The notes: generated from the letters alone by a model not told the origin. Shown: positions 7,957 through 15,981, numbered from the stretch's first letter. The stretch: 24,601 bases of DNA from an archaeon (GCA_016550425.1 JABXGS010000006.1:1-24601), one strand, 5' to 3'. A program made the numbers and translations.

Positions 7957-7960
7957 GGTG
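7955..7960 (+). promoter_or_regulatory. Shine-Dalgarno site deciding the EcfT start
   Basis: GAGGTG overlaps the stop codon of the ATPase gene and lies seven bases before the ATG at 7968. The upstream in-frame ATG at 7953 has no such site. Confidence 0.65.
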
Positions 7961-7967
7961 TATACAG

Positions 7968-9308
7968 ATGGCTTTTGAATATGTTCCTGGGGATGATTTT
8001 TTCCACCGACGTGATCCACGGGCAAAAATCTTCATGGCGATATCCATTGTCATTATGTCTGTATGGTTTAATGATCCGGTTTGGCTTCTTGCCCTCTTTT
8101 TCTTTGAATTAGTTATACTACGACTAGCGCGTATTCCGCTGGGTAAAATTGCCGGCTTCATTCGCTCAATTGTTCCAGTTGCGGTTATGTATTTTATCTT
8201 TAACCTTATTCTTCCTCCCGTTCGGGTGCCTGATCCCTTAGTCATGTTCTACTTAGTATTTTGGACATTTCCTCCACTTTTTCCAATTACAGTTGAGTCA
8301 GTAGTGTGGGGAATTGGTGCCCTCCTTCGCTTCCTCATTATTCTGGTGATGATTAGAACAGTACTAATGTTAACGCCTATTCGAGACCTGATTCTTGCTC
8401 TTACAAAGCTACGTGTCCCTCCAGAGTTTGCACTGGCTGTGAGCATCGGTCTTGGTTATCTTCCCGTCTTAATTGATGAAAATCGCAGGATTAGGGAAGC
8501 GCAGCAAGCCAGAGGTTGGGAATATCAATTCCGCAATCCCGCAAAACGGTTCTCGGCTCTTCTCACAAAGATGTTGATCCCATCTATTGCTAATTCAATG
8601 CGCCGAACACGTGATATCGCCACCGCTATCGAGTCTCGAGGATTTGGATATAACCTGCGAGCTAGAACCTATCTTCACGAAATCAAGATGAAGGCTGGAG
8701 ATTATCTAGTAGTAGTGGTCTTCCTGGGTCTATTACTAGGTGCGGCCTTCATTCGGGGGGTGGCTGTGGGTGGTCAACTTATCTTTGGGCTTGGTTTAGC
8801 GGACTTCCAAGCAACCGCTCGATTCGTGCGAGCCTGGGTAACCACCCCACCATACGCACTGTTCGTCAGTTGGATGAATCTCATCCCTTGGAATATAGTT
8901 CCCTTTGTCAGCTTGCTCCCCATCAGTTATATGCATGTAGAATTTGGACAATACTTCTTTCTGTTATTGGTGGGAATGATTACTGGACTCATTGCAGGGA
9001 TTATCAGTCGGGGTAAAGCTAGAAAAATTGCCTTTGTCCTCAACCTTCTTATCGCTGTACCACTTTTTATCGCACTATTCTATTTCATCTGGCCAATACT
9101 TCCCACAAGTTTCCTTGTGCTCTCTTCCTTTGGGTGGGTTGACGCAATTCTTACCTTAAACCTCAATTTATTCATCGCCTACTTCATGCTCTTCTTTATT
9201 ACCCTCTTATGGCCCTACTTCGGATCAGTTTTAGGCACTACAATTGGTAGATTCCGTGGGGGCAAAAAAGAAATATTCATCCCCCCTGAAATCACAGAAG
9301 AGGACTAG
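7968..9308 (+). CDS. EcfT-like transmembrane coupling protein with a long C-terminal membrane extension
   Basis: EcfT couples ATP hydrolysis to movement of the S component. Seen from the chosen start: FHRRDPRAK near the N-terminus, as in EcfT proteins. Two Ala-Arg-Gly-type coupling motifs follow, EAQQARGWE (about 177-185) and AIESRGFG (about 220-227), which normally dock on the two ATPases. Ordinary EcfT proteins end soon after, near 265 residues. This one runs to 446, adding about 180 residues with roughly four more hydrophobic segments (about 325-347, 352-376, 380-392, 396-416) and a charged tail (FIPPEITEED). The extra part is of no family I recognise. I chose ATG 7968 over ATG 7953 because GAGGTG lies seven bases before it. 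Translation is coupled to the ATPase gene. Confidence 0.9.
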   Translation: MAFEYVPGDDFFHRRDPRAKIFMAISIVIMSVWFNDPVWLLALFFFELVILRLARIPLGKIAGFIRSIVPVAVMYFIFNLILPPVRVPDPLVMFYLVFWTFPPLFPITVESVVWGIGALLRFLIILVMIRTVLMLTPIRDLILALTKLRVPPEFALAVSIGLGYLPVLIDENRRIREAQQARGWEYQFRNPAKRFSALLTKMLIPSIANSMRRTRDIATAIESRGFGYNLRARTYLHEIKMKAGDYLVVVVFLGLLLGAAFIRGVAVGGQLIFGLGLADFQATARFVRAWVTTPPYALFVSWMNLIPWNIVPFVSLLPISYMHVEFGQYFFLLLVGMITGLIAGIISRGKARKIAFVLNLLIAVPLFIALFYFIWPILPTSFLVLSSFGWVDAILTLNLNLFIAYFMLFFITLLWPYFGSVLGTTIGRFRGGKKEIFIPPEITEED

Positions 9309-9321
9309 TTTAACCGGTCTT

Positions 9322-9339
9322 GTCTGAGTGCACTCAGAC
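9322..9339 (+). repeat. 18-base perfect palindrome after the ecfT stop
   Basis: GTCTGAGTGCACTCAGAC is fully self-complementary and begins 14 bases after the EcfT stop. As RNA it would form a seven-base-pair stem with a four-base loop; as DNA it has the symmetry of a dimeric repressor site. The downstream sequence is only moderately T-rich, so a terminator is possible but not certain. The rest of the 224-base gap to the M42 gene shows no convincing gene; a 62-codon ORF at 9328-9516 has no SD site and looks random. Confidence 0.6.
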
Positions 9340-9519
9340 TCTAAGAGATATTCTTATTCACTCAAGAGCATCCTGAAAATAACCCTTATTTTCTTACGTG
9401 AGTTGTTACAAAGTATTCGTCACATTATGGAAGTACTGATACGTCGTATTCTGAAATGTGACAGTAGTCTTAAATCAAACATTGACATCAAAACACTCAG
9501 AAGCAATCATCGATAGTTC

Positions 9520-9524
9520 AGGTG
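9520..9524 (+). promoter_or_regulatory. Shine-Dalgarno site deciding the M42 start
   Basis: AGGTG stands eight bases before the ATG at 9533. An in-frame ATG at 9458 would add 25 residues but has no such site. Confidence 0.55.
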
Positions 9525-9532
9525 TTGTGGAT

Positions 9533-10600
9533 ATGTCGGATAAAGCGTTACGAGAATTACTCCGTGGGTTATCAGAAGTGATTGGGATTTCAGGGTATGA
9601 AGAAGAGGCTCGAGCGATTATTCAGAAAACAGTTGAACCATTTGTGGATGAGAGCTGGGTGGATCCTTTAGGAAATCTATTGGTCATTCGGAAGGGAAGA
9701 CAGGAAGAGCCACGGATTCTTCTTGATGCCCATATGGATGAGATTGGGTTCATTGTGCGGTATATTCATGAAAGTGGATTTTTACGGTTAACACCTATTG
9801 GTGGATGGGATCCACGTGTGCTTCCTGGTCATCGAGTATGCCTTCAACCTTCTGAGTCTAAATCAAAGAAGCCGGTATTCGGAGTTATCGGTGCAACCCC
9901 ACCGCACCTGACAACGAGTAAGCAACGAGAAAGTGTGATTGCGATCGACGATTTGTATGTAGATATTGGTGTGACCTCCCAGAAAGCCGTTGAAGGCATG
10001 GGAATTCGGATTGGAACCCCTATGACCGTTTGGCAGCCTTTTATTGAATTGCCAGATGACACGGTATCTGGTAAAGCCTTTGATGATCGAGTAGGGTGCC
10101 TGGTAATTATTGAAGTGTTGAAACGGTTAGCGAAATCAGCGGACCATAAATGTTCAATTGCGGTGAACTTTGCAGTAGCAGAAGAAGTTGGAGGACGAGG
10201 AGCTCGAACTGGGGCATATACTTTAGACCCGGATGTGGCTTTAGCTTTGGAATGTACATCAGCAGGAGATATGCCTGGGATTCCTAAACATAAGTCACCG
10301 ACCACGATTGGGAAAGGACCCGCAATAACTGTGGCCGATCGAACCCTAATTGCTCATCCCAAAGTGCTTGCTACTTTAGAGCAGGTGGCTAGAAAAGAAA
10401 AAATCTCGTTCCAATACAAACAACCGTTAGGTGGGGGCACAGACGGAGGACCAATCTCGCAAAGTCGAAAGGGCATTCCCACCGGTGTGGTGTCAGTACC
10501 CTGTCGTTATATCCATTCAGCAATCTCGCTGCTTCGACTTAGCGACATTAAGGCGGCAATAGAACTGGTATACGGGTTTACTCATTCATGGCAATCATAG
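9533..10600 (+). CDS. M42-family aminopeptidase (glutamyl/deblocking aminopeptidase type)
   Basis: This 355-residue di-metal aminopeptidase is of the TET-forming M42 family, which trims peptides released by the proteasome or taken up. Seen from the chosen start: LLDAHMDEIGF with ligand H67 and D69, GKAFDDRVGC with bridging D185, VAEEVGGRGA with catalytic E217 and ligand E218, ALECT with E240, GGGTDGGPI, and PCRYIHS with ligand H328. All five metal positions and the catalytic glutamate are present. Start evidence: AGGTG eight bases ahead, and homologues begin near this point. The family was once annotated as endoglucanase, which should be disregarded. A PNPOx-fold gene follows after 13 bases with its own strong SD site, so the two form an operon. 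Confidence 0.95.
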   Translation: MSDKALRELLRGLSEVIGISGYEEEARAIIQKTVEPFVDESWVDPLGNLLVIRKGRQEEPRILLDAHMDEIGFIVRYIHESGFLRLTPIGGWDPRVLPGHRVCLQPSESKSKKPVFGVIGATPPHLTTSKQRESVIAIDDLYVDIGVTSQKAVEGMGIRIGTPMTVWQPFIELPDDTVSGKAFDDRVGCLVIIEVLKRLAKSADHKCSIAVNFAVAEEVGGRGARTGAYTLDPDVALALECTSAGDMPGIPKHKSPTTIGKGPAITVADRTLIAHPKVLATLEQVARKEKISFQYKQPLGGGTDGGPISQSRKGIPTGVVSVPCRYIHSAISLLRLSDIKAAIELVYGFTHSWQS

Positions 10601-10604
10601 GAGG
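10599..10604 (+). promoter_or_regulatory. Shine-Dalgarno site for the GTG start of the PNPOx-fold gene
   Basis: AGGAGG overlaps the stop codon of the M42 gene and sits nine bases before the GTG at 10614. It supports a non-ATG start and translational coupling. Confidence 0.75.
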
Positions 10605-10613
10605 AAAAATAGC

Positions 10614-11042
10614 GTGGATATTCCATCTGTTGAAGATTTGTTAAGAGGCGAAAACAGCATATTTTTCGCTACTGTCGAGGAAGATCAGCCCAGAGTTCGG
10701 CCGGTAACCCTTGTTGAAAGTGAAGGGAAGCTCTACGTTCTCACTGGTACGGCGGATGCGAAGGTTTCGCAGGTTCGGAAGAATGAGAAGGTTGAAGTGG
10801 TTCGGCTCATCCGATTTGAAGAAGGAGGAGGTTATGTTCGCTTTAGTGCTGTTGCAAAAATCATTGAGGATGCACCAACCCGATCGCGACTAGCGGAGGC
10901 AACTTCATTTTTTTCTAAATATTTCAAAGGAGCAAATGATCCGAAATTCACACTTTTTCACCTGATTCCGAAAAAGATTGAATATATGAAACCAGGACAG
11001 ATGTATCCTGATCCCGTCGAAAAACTTGATTTCACAAAGTAA
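10614..11042 (+). CDS. pyridoxamine 5'-phosphate oxidase-fold protein (FMN/F420 split barrel)
   Basis: A 142-residue single-domain protein with the split-barrel opening of the PNPOx-like family: IFFATVEEDQPRVRPVTL (about 16-33), where the RVRPV strand normally lines the flavin phosphate. LYVLTGTADAKVSQVRKN (about 40-57) and EGGGYVRFSAVAKI (70-83) follow. Members bind FMN, F420 or haem and reduce small molecules; the ligand cannot be read here. True PdxH enzymes are longer and have a C-terminal motif not seen here, so vitamin B6 synthesis is unlikely. It is co-transcribed with the M42 aminopeptidase. The functional link is unclear. Confidence 0.85.
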   Translation: MDIPSVEDLLRGENSIFFATVEEDQPRVRPVTLVESEGKLYVLTGTADAKVSQVRKNEKVEVVRLIRFEEGGGYVRFSAVAKIIEDAPTRSRLAEATSFFSKYFKGANDPKFTLFHLIPKKIEYMKPGQMYPDPVEKLDFTK

Positions 11043-11168
11043 TAGACGAGATTTGGATTGCAGGGTAACCTATTTCAAGGTGCATAAGTACTGGTTCTTG
11101 GATTGGCAATTAACGCGGTTAATATGATTTGGTTAGATGAACTGGTGTGGGTACGGTGAATTAGCGCG

Positions 11169-13328
11169 ATGGAACAGAATAACTTCGGTACGGAGACACC
11201 GAGCCAAGCCATACAGCCCTCATTGAAACTGCAAGACTATACGATTAAAGTTGAAGGTGAAGAAGTCCCATATTACAGCGGTTCAGTAGATTATTGGCGT
11301 GTTCCGGCGGAAAATTGGGAACAGATTCTTGAACGCATTGTTGGAGTGGGGTTCCGCGTCATTTCAATTACGATTCCATGGAATATCCATGAAATAGCCA
11401 GTGAGCTATTCGATTTTGGCACCACTAATAAACAACGAGACATTGAACGGTTCCTAACCTTATGCCAAGAGAAAGGACTCTATGCCATAGTGCGACCTGG
11501 GCCCTGTGTTGATGCAGAACTCACCTATTATGGTTATCCAAAACGCATTCTCTATGATCCGGAAATTCAAGCACTAAGTGCTTATGGAACTCGAGTAATC
11601 ATCCCAGCAACGCCTAACCCTTTTCCGATGCCAAGCTATGCTAGTGAAAAATTCTATGAGGAGATATCACAATTCTTTGATGTCCTTTGTCCCATCATTA
11701 GTCGATATTTAGCACCCGGAGGACCAATAATCGGAATTCAAATTGATAATGATTTACCACGAATTTTCTTGAATGGCCCATTTAGTGCAGATTATTCTAC
11801 ACACGCGCTTCGCTGGTATTTCGAATTTCTGAATAGTAAGTACCCGTCAATAGGGAGTTTAAACCGGGCTTATCGGACACGATATAACCAGTTCACGGAC
11901 ATTGAGCCTCCACGTGCCCTTGCAGCAACGGAACGCGAAGCGCTTCCACGCTTCATTGATTGGATGGAATTTCAAGAATATTATGTTGGTCTAGCTCTCA
12001 GCGTATTGACCAGCCTCCTATGGTCTCGTGGTGTTCGTGGAGTTCCCACGTTCCATAGTACACGATCGATTTTTCCTCAGTTACCGTTGAATATTGCACG
12101 AACTGAAAAAGAACTCGATTTTCAAGGTGTAAGTCTTTACCTGGGTCGATTGCAATATGATCGAATTCGTCGAGGTGCTCTTTATCTCAGCGTGGTGAGC
12201 CGATTCCCCTTTTTATCTGAAGGTGGTATGGGGACATGGCCGTGGGGTCCCATTTTACAGTCTAATGATCAACAGTTCGCTTTGCTTGTGGCGCTAATGT
12301 ATGGTTTTCGTGGCTTCAACGCGTATATGCTGGTAGATCGTAATCGATGGATAGGCAGCCCGATATCTAACTCTGGGGAAATGGATGATGAGCACTCAGC
12401 CTTTTTAAAACGATTACTTGAGATTTTGACTTTGGTAGAACTCCATAAGCTACAACGCAATGTCCCTGTACTCCTACTTCGGAATCTCGAATATGAGCGG
12501 CTCCAAAGATCATGCACCAACTCAAACTGGTTATCACAGCTAATGGGCATCCCTGATGATTTATTGTTAAGTAATCGTACTTTCAGCTATACTGAAACCA
12601 TTCAAAAGGCCTATCCAGCATTGTGGGAGGCATACTACTGGGGCTTAACCCGTTCCAAAATCCCGTTTGCCATCGGTGATACCGAGATGGATCGCCCCGC
12701 TTTGAGCCGTTATCAAGCCCTTATCATACCAACCTTTGATTTCATGTCTGAGGACCTTCAATCAAAAATCATCGATTTTGTAGAACGCGGAGGTTCAGCT
12801 ATTCTTGGACCCGAGCTTCCATTCTTAGGCACTGACATGCGTGGGTGCAACGTATTAACGGAAAGAGCTGGTATCGAATCCACCTCAACTCGTCGACCAC
12901 TAGTAGGACTTCATGACCCATTTACCTTCACAGAGGATAAAGTGCGAGTTGGTACTCGTGCAGCTGGAGGTATCACTTCTTTAGGAAAAGGAAAGATTGT
13001 CTATTTGGGAATCACGCTACCGCCCATTTATAACCGGGATGATTCCATTGAATCTGAGACAGTGATTACAAAATCCTTGAAACACTTGAAACTTTCTGCT
13101 GTCGGTGATGCACAGAATCCTTCAGTTGATGAAATTCATTGGGGAACCCGAGCCCCTAACATTATCTTCCAAGTTAATGCGACTAACCAACCCCAATCTG
13201 TGACCTTGAAAATCGCCAAACGTCTTATGGTTCGAGATCTTTGGACTGGTGAACAATTACCCCAAAAAGGTCCCCAAGAGATTGCGTTGAATCCTCATGA
13301 TCTTCGCATATTTGAGGTGGTGCGATGA
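11169..13328 (+). CDS. GH35/GH42-like glycosidase (beta-galactosidase superfamily) with altered acid/base residue
   Basis: A 719-residue cytoplasmic protein with no signal peptide. The N-terminal TIM barrel opens like GH35: PYYSGSVDYWRVP (34-46), TIPWNIHE (68-75), GLYAIVRPGPCVDAE (103-117). The region GPIIGIQIDND (185-195) corresponds to the GH35 GPIxxxQxENEY block, but the position of the acid/base glutamate is Asp195. FLSEGG (349-353) offers Glu351 as nucleophile. Residues about 485-560 (YYWGLTRSKIPFAI, ALIIPTFDFMSEDLQ, FVERGGSAILGPELP) resemble the class-I glutamine-amidotransferase-like trimerisation domain of GH42. A beta-sandwich-like tail ends in LNPHDLRIFEV. GGTGA nine bases ahead supports the start. 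It may act on beta-galactosides or related sugars, or be impaired. Its stop overlaps the next gene. Confidence 0.82.
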   Translation: MEQNNFGTETPSQAIQPSLKLQDYTIKVEGEEVPYYSGSVDYWRVPAENWEQILERIVGVGFRVISITIPWNIHEIASELFDFGTTNKQRDIERFLTLCQEKGLYAIVRPGPCVDAELTYYGYPKRILYDPEIQALSAYGTRVIIPATPNPFPMPSYASEKFYEEISQFFDVLCPIISRYLAPGGPIIGIQIDNDLPRIFLNGPFSADYSTHALRWYFEFLNSKYPSIGSLNRAYRTRYNQFTDIEPPRALAATEREALPRFIDWMEFQEYYVGLALSVLTSLLWSRGVRGVPTFHSTRSIFPQLPLNIARTEKELDFQGVSLYLGRLQYDRIRRGALYLSVVSRFPFLSEGGMGTWPWGPILQSNDQQFALLVALMYGFRGFNAYMLVDRNRWIGSPISNSGEMDDEHSAFLKRLLEILTLVELHKLQRNVPVLLLRNLEYERLQRSCTNSNWLSQLMGIPDDLLLSNRTFSYTETIQKAYPALWEAYYWGLTRSKIPFAIGDTEMDRPALSRYQALIIPTFDFMSEDLQSKIIDFVERGGSAILGPELPFLGTDMRGCNVLTERAGIESTSTRRPLVGLHDPFTFTEDKVRVGTRAAGGITSLGKGKIVYLGITLPPIYNRDDSIESETVITKSLKHLKLSAVGDAQNPSVDEIHWGTRAPNIIFQVNATNQPQSVTLKIAKRLMVRDLWTGEQLPQKGPQEIALNPHDLRIFEVVR

Positions 13329-14116
13329 GACGTCTCAACGAGAATTACCAATTCTCTGATATGAACGCTTCCCACTGGTCTAATTTACTATCCACCTTGC
13401 CCCAGTTAACAAGTAAACGAGGAGTTCTTTTTCTTCTATACCATGAGGCAGAAATAATTCACGCATTTCACTCCTTACAAGGTTCTAGACCCGACCTCAC
13501 AGGACCCTTTTCAACGCCTTCAACCGTGGTACAACAGATGCAGAAGCGTGAAGACGTTGATGCCGTGTTTATGATCGAACAAGGGCTTGTGGTATATCTC
13601 ATCGCAAAGATGCAAGCGGCTTTCACTCCCGAAATGGATATCTTCCAATACCTCAAAATTGCCCAAACAAGCATGGAGGAAGAATTTGGTCGACGATTCT
13701 ATGTCTGGCCCAAAGAATTCTGGAATAAAGGATTAGTCTCATTATTCCACCGCGTTCACGGAGTCTTGGATGAACTTCCCGATGATTTTATTTGTATAAT
13801 TACGGTTTTCGAAGAAAATACAATATGGGCAAGTCTCATCATTCAAGCGGTAGGTGGACAAATCAATCGCATCACAACCACGAAATTACTAGAACCACTT
13901 GGAATAACGTTCACTGATTGGCAAACTGAGTATCCAAAACTCTTAGAGATTGTGAAGAACAAATTCGGTTCCCCCACCCTAGGATTTTTCACTGATGATG
14001 AAACGCTCCGATTCCTCTTACGAAGTGAAACACCACTTAATTTCATTCGCCAAGCCCGTCGAACGAAACAAATAATCCTTGATCCAATTCCAGGTCGGCT
14101 TCGTGGAAAACTATAG
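13325..14116 (+). CDS. conserved-looking protein of unknown function coupled to the glycosidase
   Basis: A 263-residue soluble protein I do not recognise. It has no signal peptide, no membrane helix and no metal-binding cluster. It appears to have two alpha/beta parts. The first is about residues 30-125, with alternating hydrophobic strands such as GVLFLLYHEAEIIHAF and DAVFMIEQGLVVYLI. The second is about 155-225, with DDFICIITVFEENTIWASLII. A basic tail (FIRQARRTKQIIL ... GRLRGKL) follows. The strand patterns resemble small ligand-binding or profilin/roadblock-like domains, but that is only an impression. The ATG overlaps the stop of the glycosidase (ATGA) and AGGTGG stands just before it, so the two proteins are made together. 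The gene ends three bases from the convergent legumain-like gene. Confidence 0.75.
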   Translation: MRRLNENYQFSDMNASHWSNLLSTLPQLTSKRGVLFLLYHEAEIIHAFHSLQGSRPDLTGPFSTPSTVVQQMQKREDVDAVFMIEQGLVVYLIAKMQAAFTPEMDIFQYLKIAQTSMEEEFGRRFYVWPKEFWNKGLVSLFHRVHGVLDELPDDFICIITVFEENTIWASLIIQAVGGQINRITTTKLLEPLGITFTDWQTEYPKLLEIVKNKFGSPTLGFFTDDETLRFLLRSETPLNFIRQARRTKQIILDPIPGRLRGKL

Positions 14117-14119
14117 CTG

Positions 14120-15103
14120 TTATTTTTTTGTGTTACGTTGGCGGATTAGCAAGAGCCCACCAACCAGAATACTGGCAACCAAGATAATAGCGGCAACCAC
14201 TAATCCGTCCTCAATACGAAAACCTGTAGGAACGGCAGGAGGATCACCTAATTCGACTTGCAATGAGAAGTTTCCAGTGTATCCATCATCAATTACCGGA
14301 TGCGGAGGAACATGATCACACATTTCTGCATAATCTGGAAATGCCGGAAAAACCACTGAAGAAATATAATTCTGACTTAGAGGGGATGCGAAAATAAACG
14401 CTTCTTCGACCGACACCTCACCATCTGCGTTAACATCCGCTGTTGAATTAACCAAGGCATTAGAGAGGTAATGACTAAAGATTTCACCAATCACTGGTAA
14501 ACCTTCTTCTGGGAGTCCTGCCCAAGCATATTCATCAGCTTCAGTAGAGGCTAGGTGGATATGGGGCACAGGATCATCATAGAGGGGTTGGAGCATAATT
14601 TCTGATGTGCAAGCTGCAACAACAAGAAGTTTTTCTTGGCTTACAAGGTTCTTCCACTGTGCTGGGAACCATGATTGCCAGTGCACTTCTTCTAGCAGGT
14701 AGTTGCCATGAGCAAAAACGAAGAAAAGCACCACATCGTTTGCATCAGCATTCATAGCGAGGAATTGGAGCGCTGCTTCGCCGGTCTGTTGATTGATTAA
14801 TCCTTGATGGATGAGAATATGGTTGGTTTGCCAGCCAAGGGCATGTAGTGTGCTATTCCATTTGCGAGTATCACTATATCCTGTTTCTAAATCGGTGCCA
14901 GATGGATAGTCATTCATCTCCATCAGAACAGCCCAGCCTTCTCGAATAGTGTCCGCAGATTGAAGTGCGCGAGAGCTTGAGTCATAGATGTAACAAGATA
15001 CTGGGAACAGGGTGCCAAGTAGCATAAGAGCGAAAAAGAACCAGCGAATATGAGTACGAGGTAAATAGTTCACGGTGAATTCTCGGGAAGCTGTCTTTTT
15101 CAA
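14120..15103 (-). CDS. membrane-anchored caspase/legumain-like (clan CD) protein with an EF-hand loop
   Basis: A 327-residue exported protein. It has an N-terminal hydrophobic signal or anchor (about 20-39), a catalytic-like alpha/beta domain, a Pro-rich stalk (about 265-297), a C-terminal helix (about 301-320) and a basic RQRNTKK tail. Clan CD proteases place His after one hydrophobic strand and Cys after the next; here these are VVLFFVFAHGN (H132) and KLLVVAACTSE (C165). This resembles the C13 legumain arrangement more than true caspases. Residues 223-234 (DVNADGEVSVEE) form a complete calcium-binding EF-hand loop, as in dockerin-type repeats. The start is a TTG without a clear SD site; a GTG 10 codons later is possible. 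The fold and protease activity are inferred. A non-proteolytic C13-like role is also possible. Confidence 0.72.
   Translation of the reverse strand: MKKTASREFTVNYLPRTHIRWFFFALMLLGTLFPVSCYIYDSSSRALQSADTIREGWAVLMEMNDYPSGTDLETGYSDTRKWNSTLHALGWQTNHILIHQGLINQQTGEAALQFLAMNADANDVVLFFVFAHGNYLLEEVHWQSWFPAQWKNLVSQEKLLVVAACTSEIMLQPLYDDPVPHIHLASTEADEYAWAGLPEEGLPVIGEIFSHYLSNALVNSTADVNADGEVSVEEAFIFASPLSQNYISSVVFPAFPDYAEMCDHVPPHPVIDDGYTGNFSLQVELGDPPAVPTGFRIEDGLVVAAIILVASILVGGLLLIRQRNTKK
14121..14129 (+). terminator. oligo-T terminator of the glycosidase operon
   Basis: A run of seven T residues begins seven bases after the stop of the preceding plus-strand gene, inside the last codons (Lys-Lys) of the convergent minus-strand gene. 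Archaeal RNA polymerase commonly stops at such oligo-T tracts without a hairpin. No stem precedes it. Confidence 0.4.
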
Positions 15104-15210
15104 GTTTATTATTTCGGACCCAACCCCCGTTGATCTTAACGAATAAAGCGAACTGGATTACTCCACACACAATCCTTGTTAAGTTGATTCCGGGTTCTTA
15201 ATATTGTCAA

Positions 15211-15981
15211 TCATGCAAGGCGCTTGTTGACTTCAGCTAGCCGTTTGCGGAGTTGCTTGCGTTTACGCTTGTAGAAACGTTTAGTGATTCTACCTTCATT
15301 GTGTTGGAGTTCAAGGGCACCAAGTAAATTGAGGATGGCTTCTTTCTCAACCTCTGCTTCTAAAACAGCTGAAGAAGGTTCCGGGAGTATGGTGTCACCT
15401 ACATCGTGTTTTCTGGGTGTTTTTGTTTGGTGGTAGTCTTCTTCTGGGTAGCGGATTACCACGATTTCGGTGTCAAGTTCTTTGATTCGTGACTGCAAGC
15501 GAAATTCGCTTTCAGCTTGAGTCTGTGCGGAGGCGACTAAGTCTTCATGAATGGCCCTAGCCATGGGTCGATTTTTTAAAAGGGGTATGAGCCAGTCAGG
15601 AAGGTCTCGATCAATATCATTAACTAGCTCATCGATTTCGCCATTCTGTGTGGCCTCAACCACTGAAGGCTCTTGAGTTACAGAAACAGCATCTTCAACC
15701 CGAGGACGACGTAGCCATCTTTGGCGTTTGGTTCGAATGCGGTCTGAGGCACGGAGGCGACGAGCACGTGATTGGGATTGAGAGATATGAAGGAACCATG
15801 CACCAAAAGATGTAATCCCGAATATTCCTGAGAGCAAGAATAGTAGTATTGCTATATACAGAAGCCAGGTGAAGAAGTCATAATTTATATCGAGCCACTG
15901 GATTGACCCGAAGTAGAATCCAATTCCTAAAACTAGAGTTAGAAAAAACCCGATGGAAAGAAGATATCGGGAAGAAACCAC
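15211..15981 (-). CDS. two-helix membrane protein with a SHOCT-like basic C-terminal helix
   Basis: A 256-residue protein with two N-terminal membrane helices (about 6-25 and 36-62). An Arg-rich juxtamembrane stretch follows (SRARRLRASDRIRTKRQRW, about 71-89). Next come an acidic, probably flexible linker and a C-terminal helical segment (about 207-256) with ILNLLGALELQHNEGRITKRFY and then dense lysine and arginine. The pattern leucine-rich helix, 'EGRIT..FY', basic helix resembles short C-terminal oligomerisation (SHOCT-like) domains. I recognise no enzyme motif. The start is a GTG with GAGGAG about six bases ahead. It lies between the alpha-mannosidase gene (86 bases upstream) and the legumain-like gene on the same strand, and may be co-transcribed with either. 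Confidence 0.75.
   Translation of the reverse strand: MVSSRYLLSIGFFLTLVLGIGFYFGSIQWLDINYDFFTWLLYIAILLFLLSGIFGITSFGAWFLHISQSQSRARRLRASDRIRTKRQRWLRRPRVEDAVSVTQEPSVVEATQNGEIDELVNDIDRDLPDWLIPLLKNRPMARAIHEDLVASAQTQAESEFRLQSRIKELDTEIVVIRYPEEDYHQTKTPRKHDVGDTILPEPSSAVLEAEVEKEAILNLLGALELQHNEGRITKRFYKRKRKQLRKRLAEVNKRLA

Noticed and set aside
9328..9516. 62-codon plus-strand ORF between the EcfT and M42 genes
   Set aside because: It has no SD site, overlaps the palindrome at its start, has an unpatterned basic composition and runs into the M42 upstream region.
9533..10600. Endoglucanase function for the M42 protein
   Set aside because: Older annotations use that name, but the metal ligands and catalytic glutamate are those of M42 aminopeptidases.
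14401..14440. Cellulosomal dockerin in the legumain-like protein
   Set aside because: Only one EF-hand loop is present; a dockerin needs two repeats. It is treated as a single calcium-binding loop.
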